Shown: in pieces, positions 17,337 to 24,916 of the stretch
How positions within the stretch are numbered: position 1 is the first letter of the stretch
Layout of the letters: the number at the start of each line of letters is the position of its first letter
NCBI RefSeq assembly: GCF_900007165.1
Contig: NZ_CYGY02000035.1
Span: forward strand, 62,001 to 126,000
Direction of reading: 5' to 3'
Source of the DNA: Paraburkholderia piptadeniae
GTDB lineage: Bacteria; Pseudomonadota; Gammaproteobacteria; Burkholderiales; Burkholderiaceae
DNA length: 64,000 nucleotides
Made by a program: the position numbers and the translations under genes
Notes under the pieces: model-generated
The model's input: the letters and a program-made list of their open reading frames with translations, nothing else
Databases searched by the model: none
Told to the model about the DNA's origin: nothing

Positions 17337-18356
17337 ATGTCCACTGCCACGCAGCACTCCGACCGCACGATCGACGGCGAGCCGATACCGACGCTCGACG
17401 ACATCGCCTCGCAGCATTTCGCGTTGACACCGTGGGTCGTGCGAACGCCCGTGTTCGACCGGATGGATTTCCCGACGCTCGAAGGCACGCTGCTGAACTT
17501 CAAGTTCGAGCTGCTGCAGGCGGGCGGCAGCTTCAAGGCGCGCGGCGCGTTCACGAATCTGCTCGCGCTCGACCCGGGGCAGCGCAGCGCGGGCGTCACC
17601 TGCGTGTCGGGCGGCAATCATGCCGTGGCCGTCGCGTATGCGGCGATGCGCATGGGCATCAGCGCGAAGGTCGTCGTGATGCATGCGGCGAATCCCGCAC
17701 GCATCGCGTTGTGCCGCAAATATCGCGCGGAAGTCGTCATCGCCGAGAACGTGACGGATGCGTTTGAAATCGTGCGGCGCATCGAAGCCGAGGAAGGCCG
17801 CTACTTCGTGCATCCGTTCAACGGCTATCGCACGGTGCTCGGCACCGCGACGCTCGGCTACGAATGGGCGACGCAAACGCCGGACCTCGATGCGGTGATC
17901 GTGCCCGTCGGCGGCGGCGGACTCGCGGCGGGCATCTCGACGGCGCTGCGGCTCGCCAATCCGCGCGTGCACGTATACGGCGTCGAACCGGAAGGCGCCG
18001 ACGTGATGAACCGCAGCTTCGCTGCGAATCACACGGTGAAGATGAGCCACATGCATTCGATCGCCGATTCGCTGATGGCGCCGCATACGGAGCAATACAG
18101 CTACGAGCTGTGCCGCCGCCATGTCGACCGTCTCGTCACCGTCACCGACGACGCGCTGCGAGGCGCAATGCTCACCCTCTTCACGCAACTGAAGCTCGCC
18201 GTCGAGCCCGCATGCGCCGCGGCCACGGCCGCCCTGCTCGGCCCGTTGCGCGAGCAACTGCAAGGCAAGCGCGTCGGCGTGCTGCTATGTGGGACGAATA
18301 CCGATCCCGTGTCGTTCGCCGCGCATATCGAACAGGCGCGAGCCGTGGAAGTTTGA
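17337..18356 (+). CDS. Threonine/serine dehydratase-like PLP enzyme
   Basis: The 339-residue fold-type II PLP enzyme carries the cofactor lysine in QAGGSFKARGAF (Lys67), the substrate loop VSGGNHAVAVAY, and the phosphate-binding VPVGGGGLAAG. These are shared by threonine dehydratases, serine racemases and hydroxyectoine-utilisation dehydratases, so the exact substrate is open. There is no regulatory ACT domain, so it is not a full-length biosynthetic IlvA. It starts 83 bases after argE; in-frame ATG 17250 is too close to the argE stop and adds a low-complexity Thr/Arg stretch. Confidence 0.85.
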   Translation: MSTATQHSDRTIDGEPIPTLDDIASQHFALTPWVVRTPVFDRMDFPTLEGTLLNFKFELLQAGGSFKARGAFTNLLALDPGQRSAGVTCVSGGNHAVAVAYAAMRMGISAKVVVMHAANPARIALCRKYRAEVVIAENVTDAFEIVRRIEAEEGRYFVHPFNGYRTVLGTATLGYEWATQTPDLDAVIVPVGGGGLAAGISTALRLANPRVHVYGVEPEGADVMNRSFAANHTVKMSHMHSIADSLMAPHTEQYSYELCRRHVDRLVTVTDDALRGAMLTLFTQLKLAVEPACAAATAALLGPLREQLQGKRVGVLLCGTNTDPVSFAAHIEQARAVEV

Positions 18357-18696
18357 TGGGCTTTCCTTGATGTGGCCGTATCGATGAGCGCGCTGTCATC
18401 GCGCGTTCACGCTGCGCGCTTTCTTTCGCTAGCGCTTCAATGCGCATTCCTTGCGCCTGATTCTTGAGCCTGATTTTTGCGTTCGGTTGCCGGCGCGTTT
18501 GTCGAATCGACGTGTCATACGACGTGCCATCGGCCATGGCATGCGCAGGCTTCGACAATCGGCGTCATCGTGCTGCACGGGCAGGACAATCGCTTCCTGC
18601 GTTCTGCCGCGGCGCATTGCGATTAATCCCCAAATGATTTCCCGCTGCGCCGAACGTTGGCTATCATGTCGCCATCGACTTCAAGGAGAACTGCCG
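18357..18696. other. Intergenic region before mscL
   Basis: About 340 bases with no recognisable gene. A -10-like TATCAT at 18662-18667 lies 30 bases before the mscL start and may be its promoter, though the -35 is poor. No terminator with a T-run is visible after the dehydratase gene. Confidence 0.45.
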
Positions 18697-19146
18697 ATGA
18701 GCCTCGTCACGGAATTCAAGGAATTTGCTCTCAAGGGCAACGTAATGGACCTCGCTGTTGGCGTGATCATCGGTGGAGCGTTCTCGACGATCGTCAATTC
18801 CGTCGTGAAAGACCTGATCATGCCGGTCGTCGGCGTTGCGACGGGCGGCCTCGACTTCTCGAACAAGTTCGTCCTGCTCGGGCACATACCGCCCAACTTC
18901 AAGGGCAATCCCGATTCGTACAAGGATCTGCAAACGGCGGGCGTCGCTGCATTCGGCTATGGCTCGTTCATCACGGTCGCGATCAACTTTGTGATTCTCG
19001 CCTTCATCATCTTCATGATGGTCAAGTTCATCAACAAGCTGCGCGCCCCGGCGCCCGCCGCGCCCGAAGCGCCGCCGCCCACGCCGGAAGACGTGCTGCT
19101 GCTGCGCGAGATCCGCGACTCGCTGAAGAATTCGCCGCGTAGCTGA
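18697..19146 (+). CDS. mscL: Large-conductance mechanosensitive channel MscL
   Basis: The 149-residue inner-membrane channel opens under membrane tension during osmotic downshock and releases solutes. It shows the amphipathic N-terminus FKEFALKGNVMDLAVGVIIG, the first membrane helix (AFSTIVNSVVKDLIMPVVGV), a periplasmic loop, the second helix (SFITVAINFVILAFIIFMMV) and a cytoplasmic helix after an Ala/Pro-rich linker (TPEDVLLLREIRDSL). AAGGAG nine bases upstream supports ATG 18697. It is a stand-alone gene with its own strong terminator. Confidence 0.97.
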   Translation: MSLVTEFKEFALKGNVMDLAVGVIIGGAFSTIVNSVVKDLIMPVVGVATGGLDFSNKFVLLGHIPPNFKGNPDSYKDLQTAGVAAFGYGSFITVAINFVILAFIIFMMVKFINKLRAPAPAAPEAPPPTPEDVLLLREIRDSLKNSPRS

Positions 19147-19200
19147 CCGCGTGCGAGCGACGCGGCGCCGCTTCGGTGCCGCGTGCAAACGACACATGAC

Positions 19201-19249
19201 GCGAAGGGCCTGTTGCGTACATCGATGCGCAACAGGCCCTTCGCTTTTT
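19201..19249 (+). terminator. Strong terminator of mscL
   Basis: A perfect 17-bp inverted repeat (19201-19217 with 19228-19244) with a 10-base loop is followed by five T. It also faces the converging hybrid kinase gene. Confidence 0.9.
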
Positions 19250-19289
19250 ATCGAATGCTCTTTATCGAATGCGTGTTCGACGCACGCGC

Positions 19290-21281
19290 CTAGCCCGTTC
19301 TGGTCTCGCCTGCATTCTTCTGCGCTTTCGCCGCCGCCGCGCCCTCGATCACCTGTTCGAGCTGCGAGAAGTTGACGGGCTTCGTCAGATGCGACGTGAA
19401 GCCCGCTTCGAGGCATCGGCGAATATCTTCGTCACTGCCGAAGCCCGTTAGCGCGACGGCGGGCGCATCGTCGCGCTCGCGGAACGCCTTGATGAAATCG
19501 AGGCCCGTGCCGTCCGGCAAGCCGACGTCGCTGACGATCAGATCGAACGGCGCGCTCTGCGTCGCGGCGAGCGCATCGGCGATGCGCCCGACGACGGTCA
19601 CTTCATGGCCCAGCGTGCGCATCAGTTGCGCCATCACTTCCGCCGTGTCCGCGTGATCTTCGATCAGCAGGATCGTGAGGCCGCCTGCCGGCTGCACGCT
19701 GGCAGCGACAGGCGCAGCGGGTTCGGCGAGCCGCTCTTCGGCCGTCGGCAGCGTGATCGTGAACGTCGCGCCGCAGTGCGCGCCCGGACTCTGCGCGGTG
19801 ACGGTGCCGCCATGCGCATCGGTGAGCGCCTTCGTGATCGCGAGCCCGAGTCCCAGCCCGCCGAACTGCCGCGACATGTTCTGGCTGCCCTGCTCGAACG
19901 CGTTGAAGAGCTTGCCGATCTGCTCGGGCTCGATGCCGACACCCGTATCCTCGACCGATATTTGCACATGCATTCTTTCGTCGCGCGTGCGCACGAAAAT
20001 ATGTCCGCCGTCCGGCGTGAACTTCGCTGCGTTGCGGATCAGGTTCCACAGCATCTGCTGCAAGCGCGCGCGATCGGCCAGCACGTAGTGATGTTGCGCC
20101 GTCTTGCTGACATGCACGTCCTGCTGGTTGGTCTGGATCTCGCTGCGAAACAGATCGAGCACGCTGTCGATCACTTCGTGCACATCGACCGTTTCCAGCG
20201 ACAGCCGCAGCTTGCCGTTCGCCACGCGCGTGAGATCGAGCAGATCGTCGATCAGGCGCGCTTCCAGCTCGACGTTGCGGCGAATCATCACGACGCCCGA
20301 GCGTACCGCTTCGGGGAGGTCCGGCATCATTTCGAGCATGCGCGCGCCCGCGAGAACAGGCGTCAACGGCGTGCGCAATTCATGCGACAGCATCGCAAGA
20401 AAACGGTCCTTCGAACGGTTCGCTTCTTCCGCAGCCTGTCGCGCGGCCTGTTCGGAAGCGAGCAGCCGTTCGCGATCCTCGATGGCTCCGCGCTGCGAAT
20501 GGATGTCCGTGCAACTGCCGAACCATTTGCTGACCGTGCCGCTCGCGTCGCGCACAGCGGCAATGCGCGCGTCGAACCATCGATACGCGCCGTCGTGGCG
20601 GCGAATGCGCAATTCGTGGCGATAAAAGGTGGCGTCGCTGCGCACCGTCTTGAGCCAGGTGCGGCGCACATCTTCGCGGTCGTCGGGGTGCACGGCGTCG
20701 AGCCACGCCAGCCCGAGCGCATTCGCACCGTCGAGGCCCGTGTAGTCGACCCACTGCTTCGACAGAAAATCGCAGTCGCCATTCGCGTTGCAAGTCAGCA
20801 CGAGATGCGGCAGCGCTTCGGACAACGTGCGGTAATGCGCCTCGCGCTCGCGCAACAGCAGCGCTTCCGCGGACGCCCGTTGCAGCCGCACTTGCGACAA
20901 CACGCGTTCGACGGCTTCGGGCAAATAGTCGAGATAATCGCCCGCCTTCGGCACGACATCGGACACGCCGGAACGCAGCGCTTCGATCACACGCGATTCG
21001 TCGGTGAAGCCGGTGACGAGTATCGCGGGAATGCGTACGCCCTCGTGGCGCAAACGCCTGAAAAAATCGAGCCCCGTCTCCGCGCCGTCGAGTTGATAGT
21101 CGAGCACGATCAGGTCGGGCGCGTTCGCGGCGATCGCGCGATGCGCGCTTTCGACGCTGTTGCAGAGCTCGACGCGGCAGCCGGCGCGCTCCAGCGATTT
21201 GCGCGCAAGCCGCAAGATGCCCTCGTCGTCGTCGACGACGAGCACGTGCGCGGCGAGCGGCGTGGATCCGTCTTCAGTCAT
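19290..21281 (-). CDS. Hybrid histidine kinase (REC-PAS-HisKA-HATPase-REC)
   Basis: The 663-residue cytoplasmic protein has an N-terminal receiver (Asp61 in LIVLDYQLDG), a PAS domain at about 145-265 (FLSKQWVDYTGLDG, typical of PAS sensor boxes), the H-box MLSHELRTPLTPVL with His300, an ATPase domain (NLIRNAAKFTPDGG, DTGVGIEPEQ, GLGLGLAITKAL) and a C-terminal receiver (Asp585 in IVSDVGLPDG). No membrane segment is seen. It lies 81 bases after a single-domain response regulator and follows a CHASE3-type kinase, so it may be the receiving end of a phosphorelay. The signal is unknown. Confidence 0.92.
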   Translation of the reverse strand: MTEDGSTPLAAHVLVVDDDEGILRLARKSLERAGCRVELCNSVESAHRAIAANAPDLIVLDYQLDGAETGLDFFRRLRHEGVRIPAILVTGFTDESRVIEALRSGVSDVVPKAGDYLDYLPEAVERVLSQVRLQRASAEALLLREREAHYRTLSEALPHLVLTCNANGDCDFLSKQWVDYTGLDGANALGLAWLDAVHPDDREDVRRTWLKTVRSDATFYRHELRIRRHDGAYRWFDARIAAVRDASGTVSKWFGSCTDIHSQRGAIEDRERLLASEQAARQAAEEANRSKDRFLAMLSHELRTPLTPVLAGARMLEMMPDLPEAVRSGVVMIRRNVELEARLIDDLLDLTRVANGKLRLSLETVDVHEVIDSVLDLFRSEIQTNQQDVHVSKTAQHHYVLADRARLQQMLWNLIRNAAKFTPDGGHIFVRTRDERMHVQISVEDTGVGIEPEQIGKLFNAFEQGSQNMSRQFGGLGLGLAITKALTDAHGGTVTAQSPGAHCGATFTITLPTAEERLAEPAAPVAASVQPAGGLTILLIEDHADTAEVMAQLMRTLGHEVTVVGRIADALAATQSAPFDLIVSDVGLPDGTGLDFIKAFRERDDAPAVALTGFGSDEDIRRCLEAGFTSHLTKPVNFSQLEQVIEGAAAAKAQKNAGETRTG

Positions 21282-21362
21282 GCCAGATGATCAATCGTCA
21301 ATTGGACTGCTTGCGGCACGGACTGCCCATGATGAGCGAGCACTGCGTGCCCCTTCGTGCAT

Positions 21363-21854
21363 TCACGCAGACGCGTAGCGTTGCCCCGACGGCAGCTTCA
21401 CGACCTGCAGAAAGAAGCCGAGCCGCCGCACGGCTTCGATGAACGCATCGTATTCGACCGGCTTCGTGATGTAGACGTTGCAACCCGATTCATAGCAACG
21501 TTCGATTTCGCGCGGATCGTCGGTGGTCGTGAGCACGATGACGGGCATCGACGCCGTCGACGGCGTTTCCTTCAGACGGCGCAGCACTTCAAAGCCATCC
21601 ACGCGAGGCATCTTAAGGTCCAGCAGCACGACGTAATTCGCGAGATCGTCGCGTGATGGACGGCCGCTCGCATGATCGCCAGGCGTTTGCTCGCCGAAGA
21701 AATAGTCGAGCGCCTCCTGACCGTCCGCAAAGCGTATGAATCCGTTTGATATGCCGGCACGCCGCAGATTGCGTTCGACGAGCGTCGCGTGTCCGTCATC
21801 GTCTTCGATCAGCACGATGCCAATCGACTTACCGACCGCTTCCCCGTGTGACAT
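21363..21854 (-). CDS. Single-domain response regulator (Rcp1/CheY-like)
   Basis: The 163-residue protein is one receiver domain with no output domain: acid pocket IEDDDGHATLV, phospho-acceptor Asp79 in VVLLDLKMPRVDGFEVLRRL, then VLTTTDDPREIERCYESGCN and Lys in YITKPVEYD. This layout is that of the Rcp1-type regulators that partner phytochrome-like or CHASE-type kinases. GGAGGG before ATG 21854 supports the start; an in-frame ATG 30 bases upstream is less likely. It sits between two kinases on the same strand and probably shuttles phosphate between them. Confidence 0.93.
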   Translation of the reverse strand: MSHGEAVGKSIGIVLIEDDDGHATLVERNLRRAGISNGFIRFADGQEALDYFFGEQTPGDHASGRPSRDDLANYVVLLDLKMPRVDGFEVLRRLKETPSTASMPVIVLTTTDDPREIERCYESGCNVYITKPVEYDAFIEAVRRLGFFLQVVKLPSGQRYASA

Positions 21855-22041
21855 TGTTCCCTCCGGCGCGCTTGCATTGCGCATCGCGCGTTTGTCACGA
21901 CCTTCTCCGATTCCGCGTCAACCAGTACGACTCAATGCACGCCATTATGCGTTGCTCAGCTTACGACTTCTTGCACTGCACTTCTTGCACTGCGCCATGC
22001 AGCGATCGAGCGATGCCGCATCGCACGCATTTGCGTATCCG

Positions 22042-23661
22042 TCAGCCCCGCAACGGCTGATCGGGCAGCGTGACAAAGAACGTCGAGCCCGCGCCCTCCG
22101 CCGATTCGACCCACACGCGTCCGCCGTGCCGTTCGACCATGCGGCGCACCAACGCGAGTCCGATGCCCTCGCCCGGCGCGACATTGCCGTGCAAACGCTG
22201 GAACGCGCGAAACACTTTCGGCATATACGCGGCTGGAATGCCCATGCCATTGTCGCGCACAAAGTAGGTGCGTGTTCTTTGCGGCGACGCCATCGCGCTG
22301 TTTTCATGCATGGCATCGGCCGCATCGAGTGCGCCTACTTCGATATGCCCCGGCCGCGCCGGATCGAGAAAGTTGATCGCATTGGCGATCAACTGGCTGA
22401 ACATCTGCTCGATCGCGGCAGGGTCGCCCCATACCGCCGGCAATTCGCGCACGACGACCACGGCTTCGCGCTCGTCGATCCTCTTTTGCAGTGCATCGAC
22501 GGCCCGCGCGACAGCACGGTCCACGCTCACGCGCTGCCAGTGATATTCGAGCCGCCCGGCGCGCGCGATGCGCAGCAGCGCATCGATGATAGCGGCCGCG
22601 CGCGTCACCGACGAGCGCACGAAACGCAGCGACTCCTGCACATCGCCGTCGAGCACATCGGCAAGCCGCTTGCGTTCGTCGGCGGGCAGGCGCGCGTCGA
22701 CAATCGTCGCGCGCAGTTCATCGCACGAAACCTGCAGTTCCTTCGAGAATCCCTGCATGTTCACGAGCGGCGAACGCAGATCGTGCGACACGCTGTAGAT
22801 GAACAGCTCGTTGTCCTGTGTCTCCTGGTGCAATGTTTCGTTGACGCTCGCCAGTTCCGCCGCGCGCGTCTGCAGCGACGCCTGGAGCGCCGCCTGATTC
22901 AGATCGGCTGCTCGCAGCAGCGCGCTCGTGCGGTGCAGCGCGGCATCGAGCGCGGCGATTTCGTCGTTGCCCGCGAGCGGCGCCGGCAACGGCTTGCCGC
23001 TGCCGAGCCGTCGCGCGTTCGACGCGAGCACATTCAGCCGCCTGCCAATGCCGCGCGCGAACGCGAACGCCGTCGCGGCCCAGATCAGCATCGAGCCGAG
23101 CACGGCGCCCACCCGCGCGATTTGCTGGCGCGTGCGAGTCTGCGCGAGCGTCGCATTATGTTCGGCTTCGAGCCGCGTCGCTTCGTCGATGAATGCATGC
23201 AGCTCGTCGCGAAAGCGCACCGCTTGCGCGGGCAATGCACCCCCTTCGAGGGTGGCGAAGGGCTTCATCGTCGCGCCCGTGCGCAGCGATTGCGCAACCG
23301 ACATCGCCTGTTGGCGATAGCTGTCGACGGCTTCGCGCATCTGCTGCACGCGCTCGGCCTGCTCGGGTGTGTCCGCAACGGCCTCTTCGAGCCGCGTCAG
23401 CCGCTCGGAGAGATCGACCCACGCCGCATGACGATCCATGAACGACGGATCGCCTGCGACGATGCCCGCGCGCACACGAGCCACTTGCCGCAACATCGGG
23501 TTTTCGAGGGATGCAGCCTGATACAGGATCTGCCTGCTGTTCGACGAACGTTCGACGGCCTGCGCGGTTTGTTCCTGCATGTCGAACACGACGCCTAGCA
23601 GCGCCAGTTCGACGGCACTCGGTAACGCGATCAGCAGCAGGCCCTTTGTGAACAGTTTCAT
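22042..23661 (-). CDS. Membrane histidine kinase with CHASE3-like sensor
   Basis: The 539-residue kinase has a first membrane helix at about 5-27, an all-helical periplasmic sensor to about 180 resembling CHASE3 (ENPMLRQVARVRAGIVAGD), a second membrane helix at about 185-203, a HAMP linker with a coiled coil (about 210-280), the H-box IYSVSHDLRSPLVNMQGFS with His293, and an ATPase domain (QLIANAINFLDPARPG, FVRDNGMGIP, GEGIGLALVRRMVERHGG). The VSHDLRSPL kinase type is the one commonly paired with Rcp1-like regulators, and such a gene lies directly downstream. Confidence 0.92.
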   Translation of the reverse strand: MKLFTKGLLLIALPSAVELALLGVVFDMQEQTAQAVERSSNSRQILYQAASLENPMLRQVARVRAGIVAGDPSFMDRHAAWVDLSERLTRLEEAVADTPEQAERVQQMREAVDSYRQQAMSVAQSLRTGATMKPFATLEGGALPAQAVRFRDELHAFIDEATRLEAEHNATLAQTRTRQQIARVGAVLGSMLIWAATAFAFARGIGRRLNVLASNARRLGSGKPLPAPLAGNDEIAALDAALHRTSALLRAADLNQAALQASLQTRAAELASVNETLHQETQDNELFIYSVSHDLRSPLVNMQGFSKELQVSCDELRATIVDARLPADERKRLADVLDGDVQESLRFVRSSVTRAAAIIDALLRIARAGRLEYHWQRVSVDRAVARAVDALQKRIDEREAVVVVRELPAVWGDPAAIEQMFSQLIANAINFLDPARPGHIEVGALDAADAMHENSAMASPQRTRTYFVRDNGMGIPAAYMPKVFRAFQRLHGNVAPGEGIGLALVRRMVERHGGRVWVESAEGAGSTFFVTLPDQPLRG

Positions 23662-24259
23662 CTACGCATCGCGCGATGGCGGCGGAAACAGCGAGAACGG
23701 CGGAAAGCAGCGGGCGTGGCGCACGAGCAGCAGCGATACGTTTCGCGCATCGAACTGTCAGCACGCCTCTTGCATCACGGGCGACCCGCACGTGCGAGCA
23801 GGCACGACGACGGGCATGCGGAACCCGCACGAATCATGAAACGCGCGCATTCATCATGCGCAGCATGTGAAGCGTGGAACGTCGACACGCACCATGCGCC
23901 ATTGATGATTTCACTCATGCGCTCCGCTGATCGACTCGACACAGTGCCGTGCGCCGCGGCCGAAGCCGCGCCGCGACTGGGACCGGGCCATTATCGACGG
24001 GCACAAAAGATATTTCAACGTGCGCACAGAAGGGGCTGGCGCACACAAAAATGTCTTTTTTTACGGTGCCGGAAACACGTCGCGCGTGGGTGAGTCTATT
24101 ATTGAGACCAGATGCACAGGGGATGCGAAAGCGCACGGCGACGCGATTCGGCCTGGTTCGCACGGGACGATGGAGTGAGACAGACGAATCACCGTGTATC
24201 CGGCATTTTCGTATGCTATAAAAGATCGACGTGCGGCGCGCGAAGCCGGGAGTGGTCGC
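23662..24259. other. Intergenic region upstream of the CHASE3 kinase
   Basis: Nearly 600 bases between two divergent genes. Short open frames exist, but none has family features. The stretch from about 23990 to 24235 is poorer in GC than the neighbours and contains TATGCTATAAAAG (24213-24225), a possible -10 region for the rightward gene. I see no RNA gene. Confidence 0.45.
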
Positions 24260-24760
24260 ATGAGGACGCTGCGTTTCTTGCAATTCTTTTTCAGGCGAGT
24301 TTTTATGTCCTTCCCGAAAAAGCGCAGGCGCGCGAAGGTGGACGGCGACGAGTCGTTCCTCGCTGTGCTGCGGCACTTCAAGCCCTTCGGTCAACTCGAT
24401 ACCAAGATTGCGCGCGCTCGCGCGCAAGACGAGCCGGTGCTCTACGCACATGTGCTGCCAGGGCTCGATGTCCTGTTGTGCAGCGTGCGCGGCGCGCAGC
24501 CGCCCTATCCCGCTGTCGCCGAGTTACGCCGCCGCTGCATCGAATCCATTGCGAATGCGCTCGAACAGCCGCTAGACGGACTGGAGAACGGCGGCTACTG
24601 GTACGAGGCCGACGGTTTCGGTTTTCTCGTATTCGCGAGCCGCGCGCGAGCGCGCATCCTGCCGGAATTCGGCGCGACGCGCGCCACGGCCGCGGGAACG
24701 CGGCGCGGTGTGCGGCGTCAGGATGCCGCCGGCGACGCGACGCCTCGCTCGCTGCGCTAG
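24260..24760 (+). CDS. Conserved-looking protein of unknown function
   Basis: The 166-residue frame has codon use like its neighbours and a structured-looking core: DESFLAVLRHFKPFGQLD, then VLPGLDVLLCSV, then LENGGYWYEADGFGFLVF. It begins with a short basic/aromatic stretch (RTLRFLQFFFRRVF) that might contact the membrane. ATG 24260 has GGGAG nine bases upstream; ATG 24305 (MSFPKKRRRAK) is the alternative. The C-terminal 25 residues are Arg/Ala-rich and look disordered. I do not recognise the family. A strong hairpin follows the stop. Confidence 0.55.
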   Translation: MRTLRFLQFFFRRVFMSFPKKRRRAKVDGDESFLAVLRHFKPFGQLDTKIARARAQDEPVLYAHVLPGLDVLLCSVRGAQPPYPAVAELRRRCIESIANALEQPLDGLENGGYWYEADGFGFLVFASRARARILPEFGATRATAAGTRRGVRRQDAAGDATPRSLR

Positions 24761-24776
24761 ATCCGCAGAACTCACG

Positions 24777-24811
24777 AAACACGGCCGCGAAATTCGCGGC
24801 CGTGGTGTTTT
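24777..24811. terminator. Bidirectional hairpin terminator
   Basis: CACGGCCGCGAA and TTCGCGGCCGTG form a perfect stem almost without loop, followed by GTGTTTT. It lies between the unknown gene (plus) and the AsmA-like gene (minus), which converge. Confidence 0.7.
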
Positions 24812-24916
24812 CGCGCGCTGCTGCTCTGCTCCTTTATTGCACAGCGCTCGATGGCTTTCGCTGCGTCGAACATGCGGGTCGTTTTTCACCGCGACGTCCC
24901 ACGCTGAATCGGGCGT

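Noticed and set aside
23990..24075. Possible small RNA near GTGCGCACAGAAGGGGCTGG
   Set aside because: The local repeats are imperfect and no promoter plus terminator pair could be assigned.
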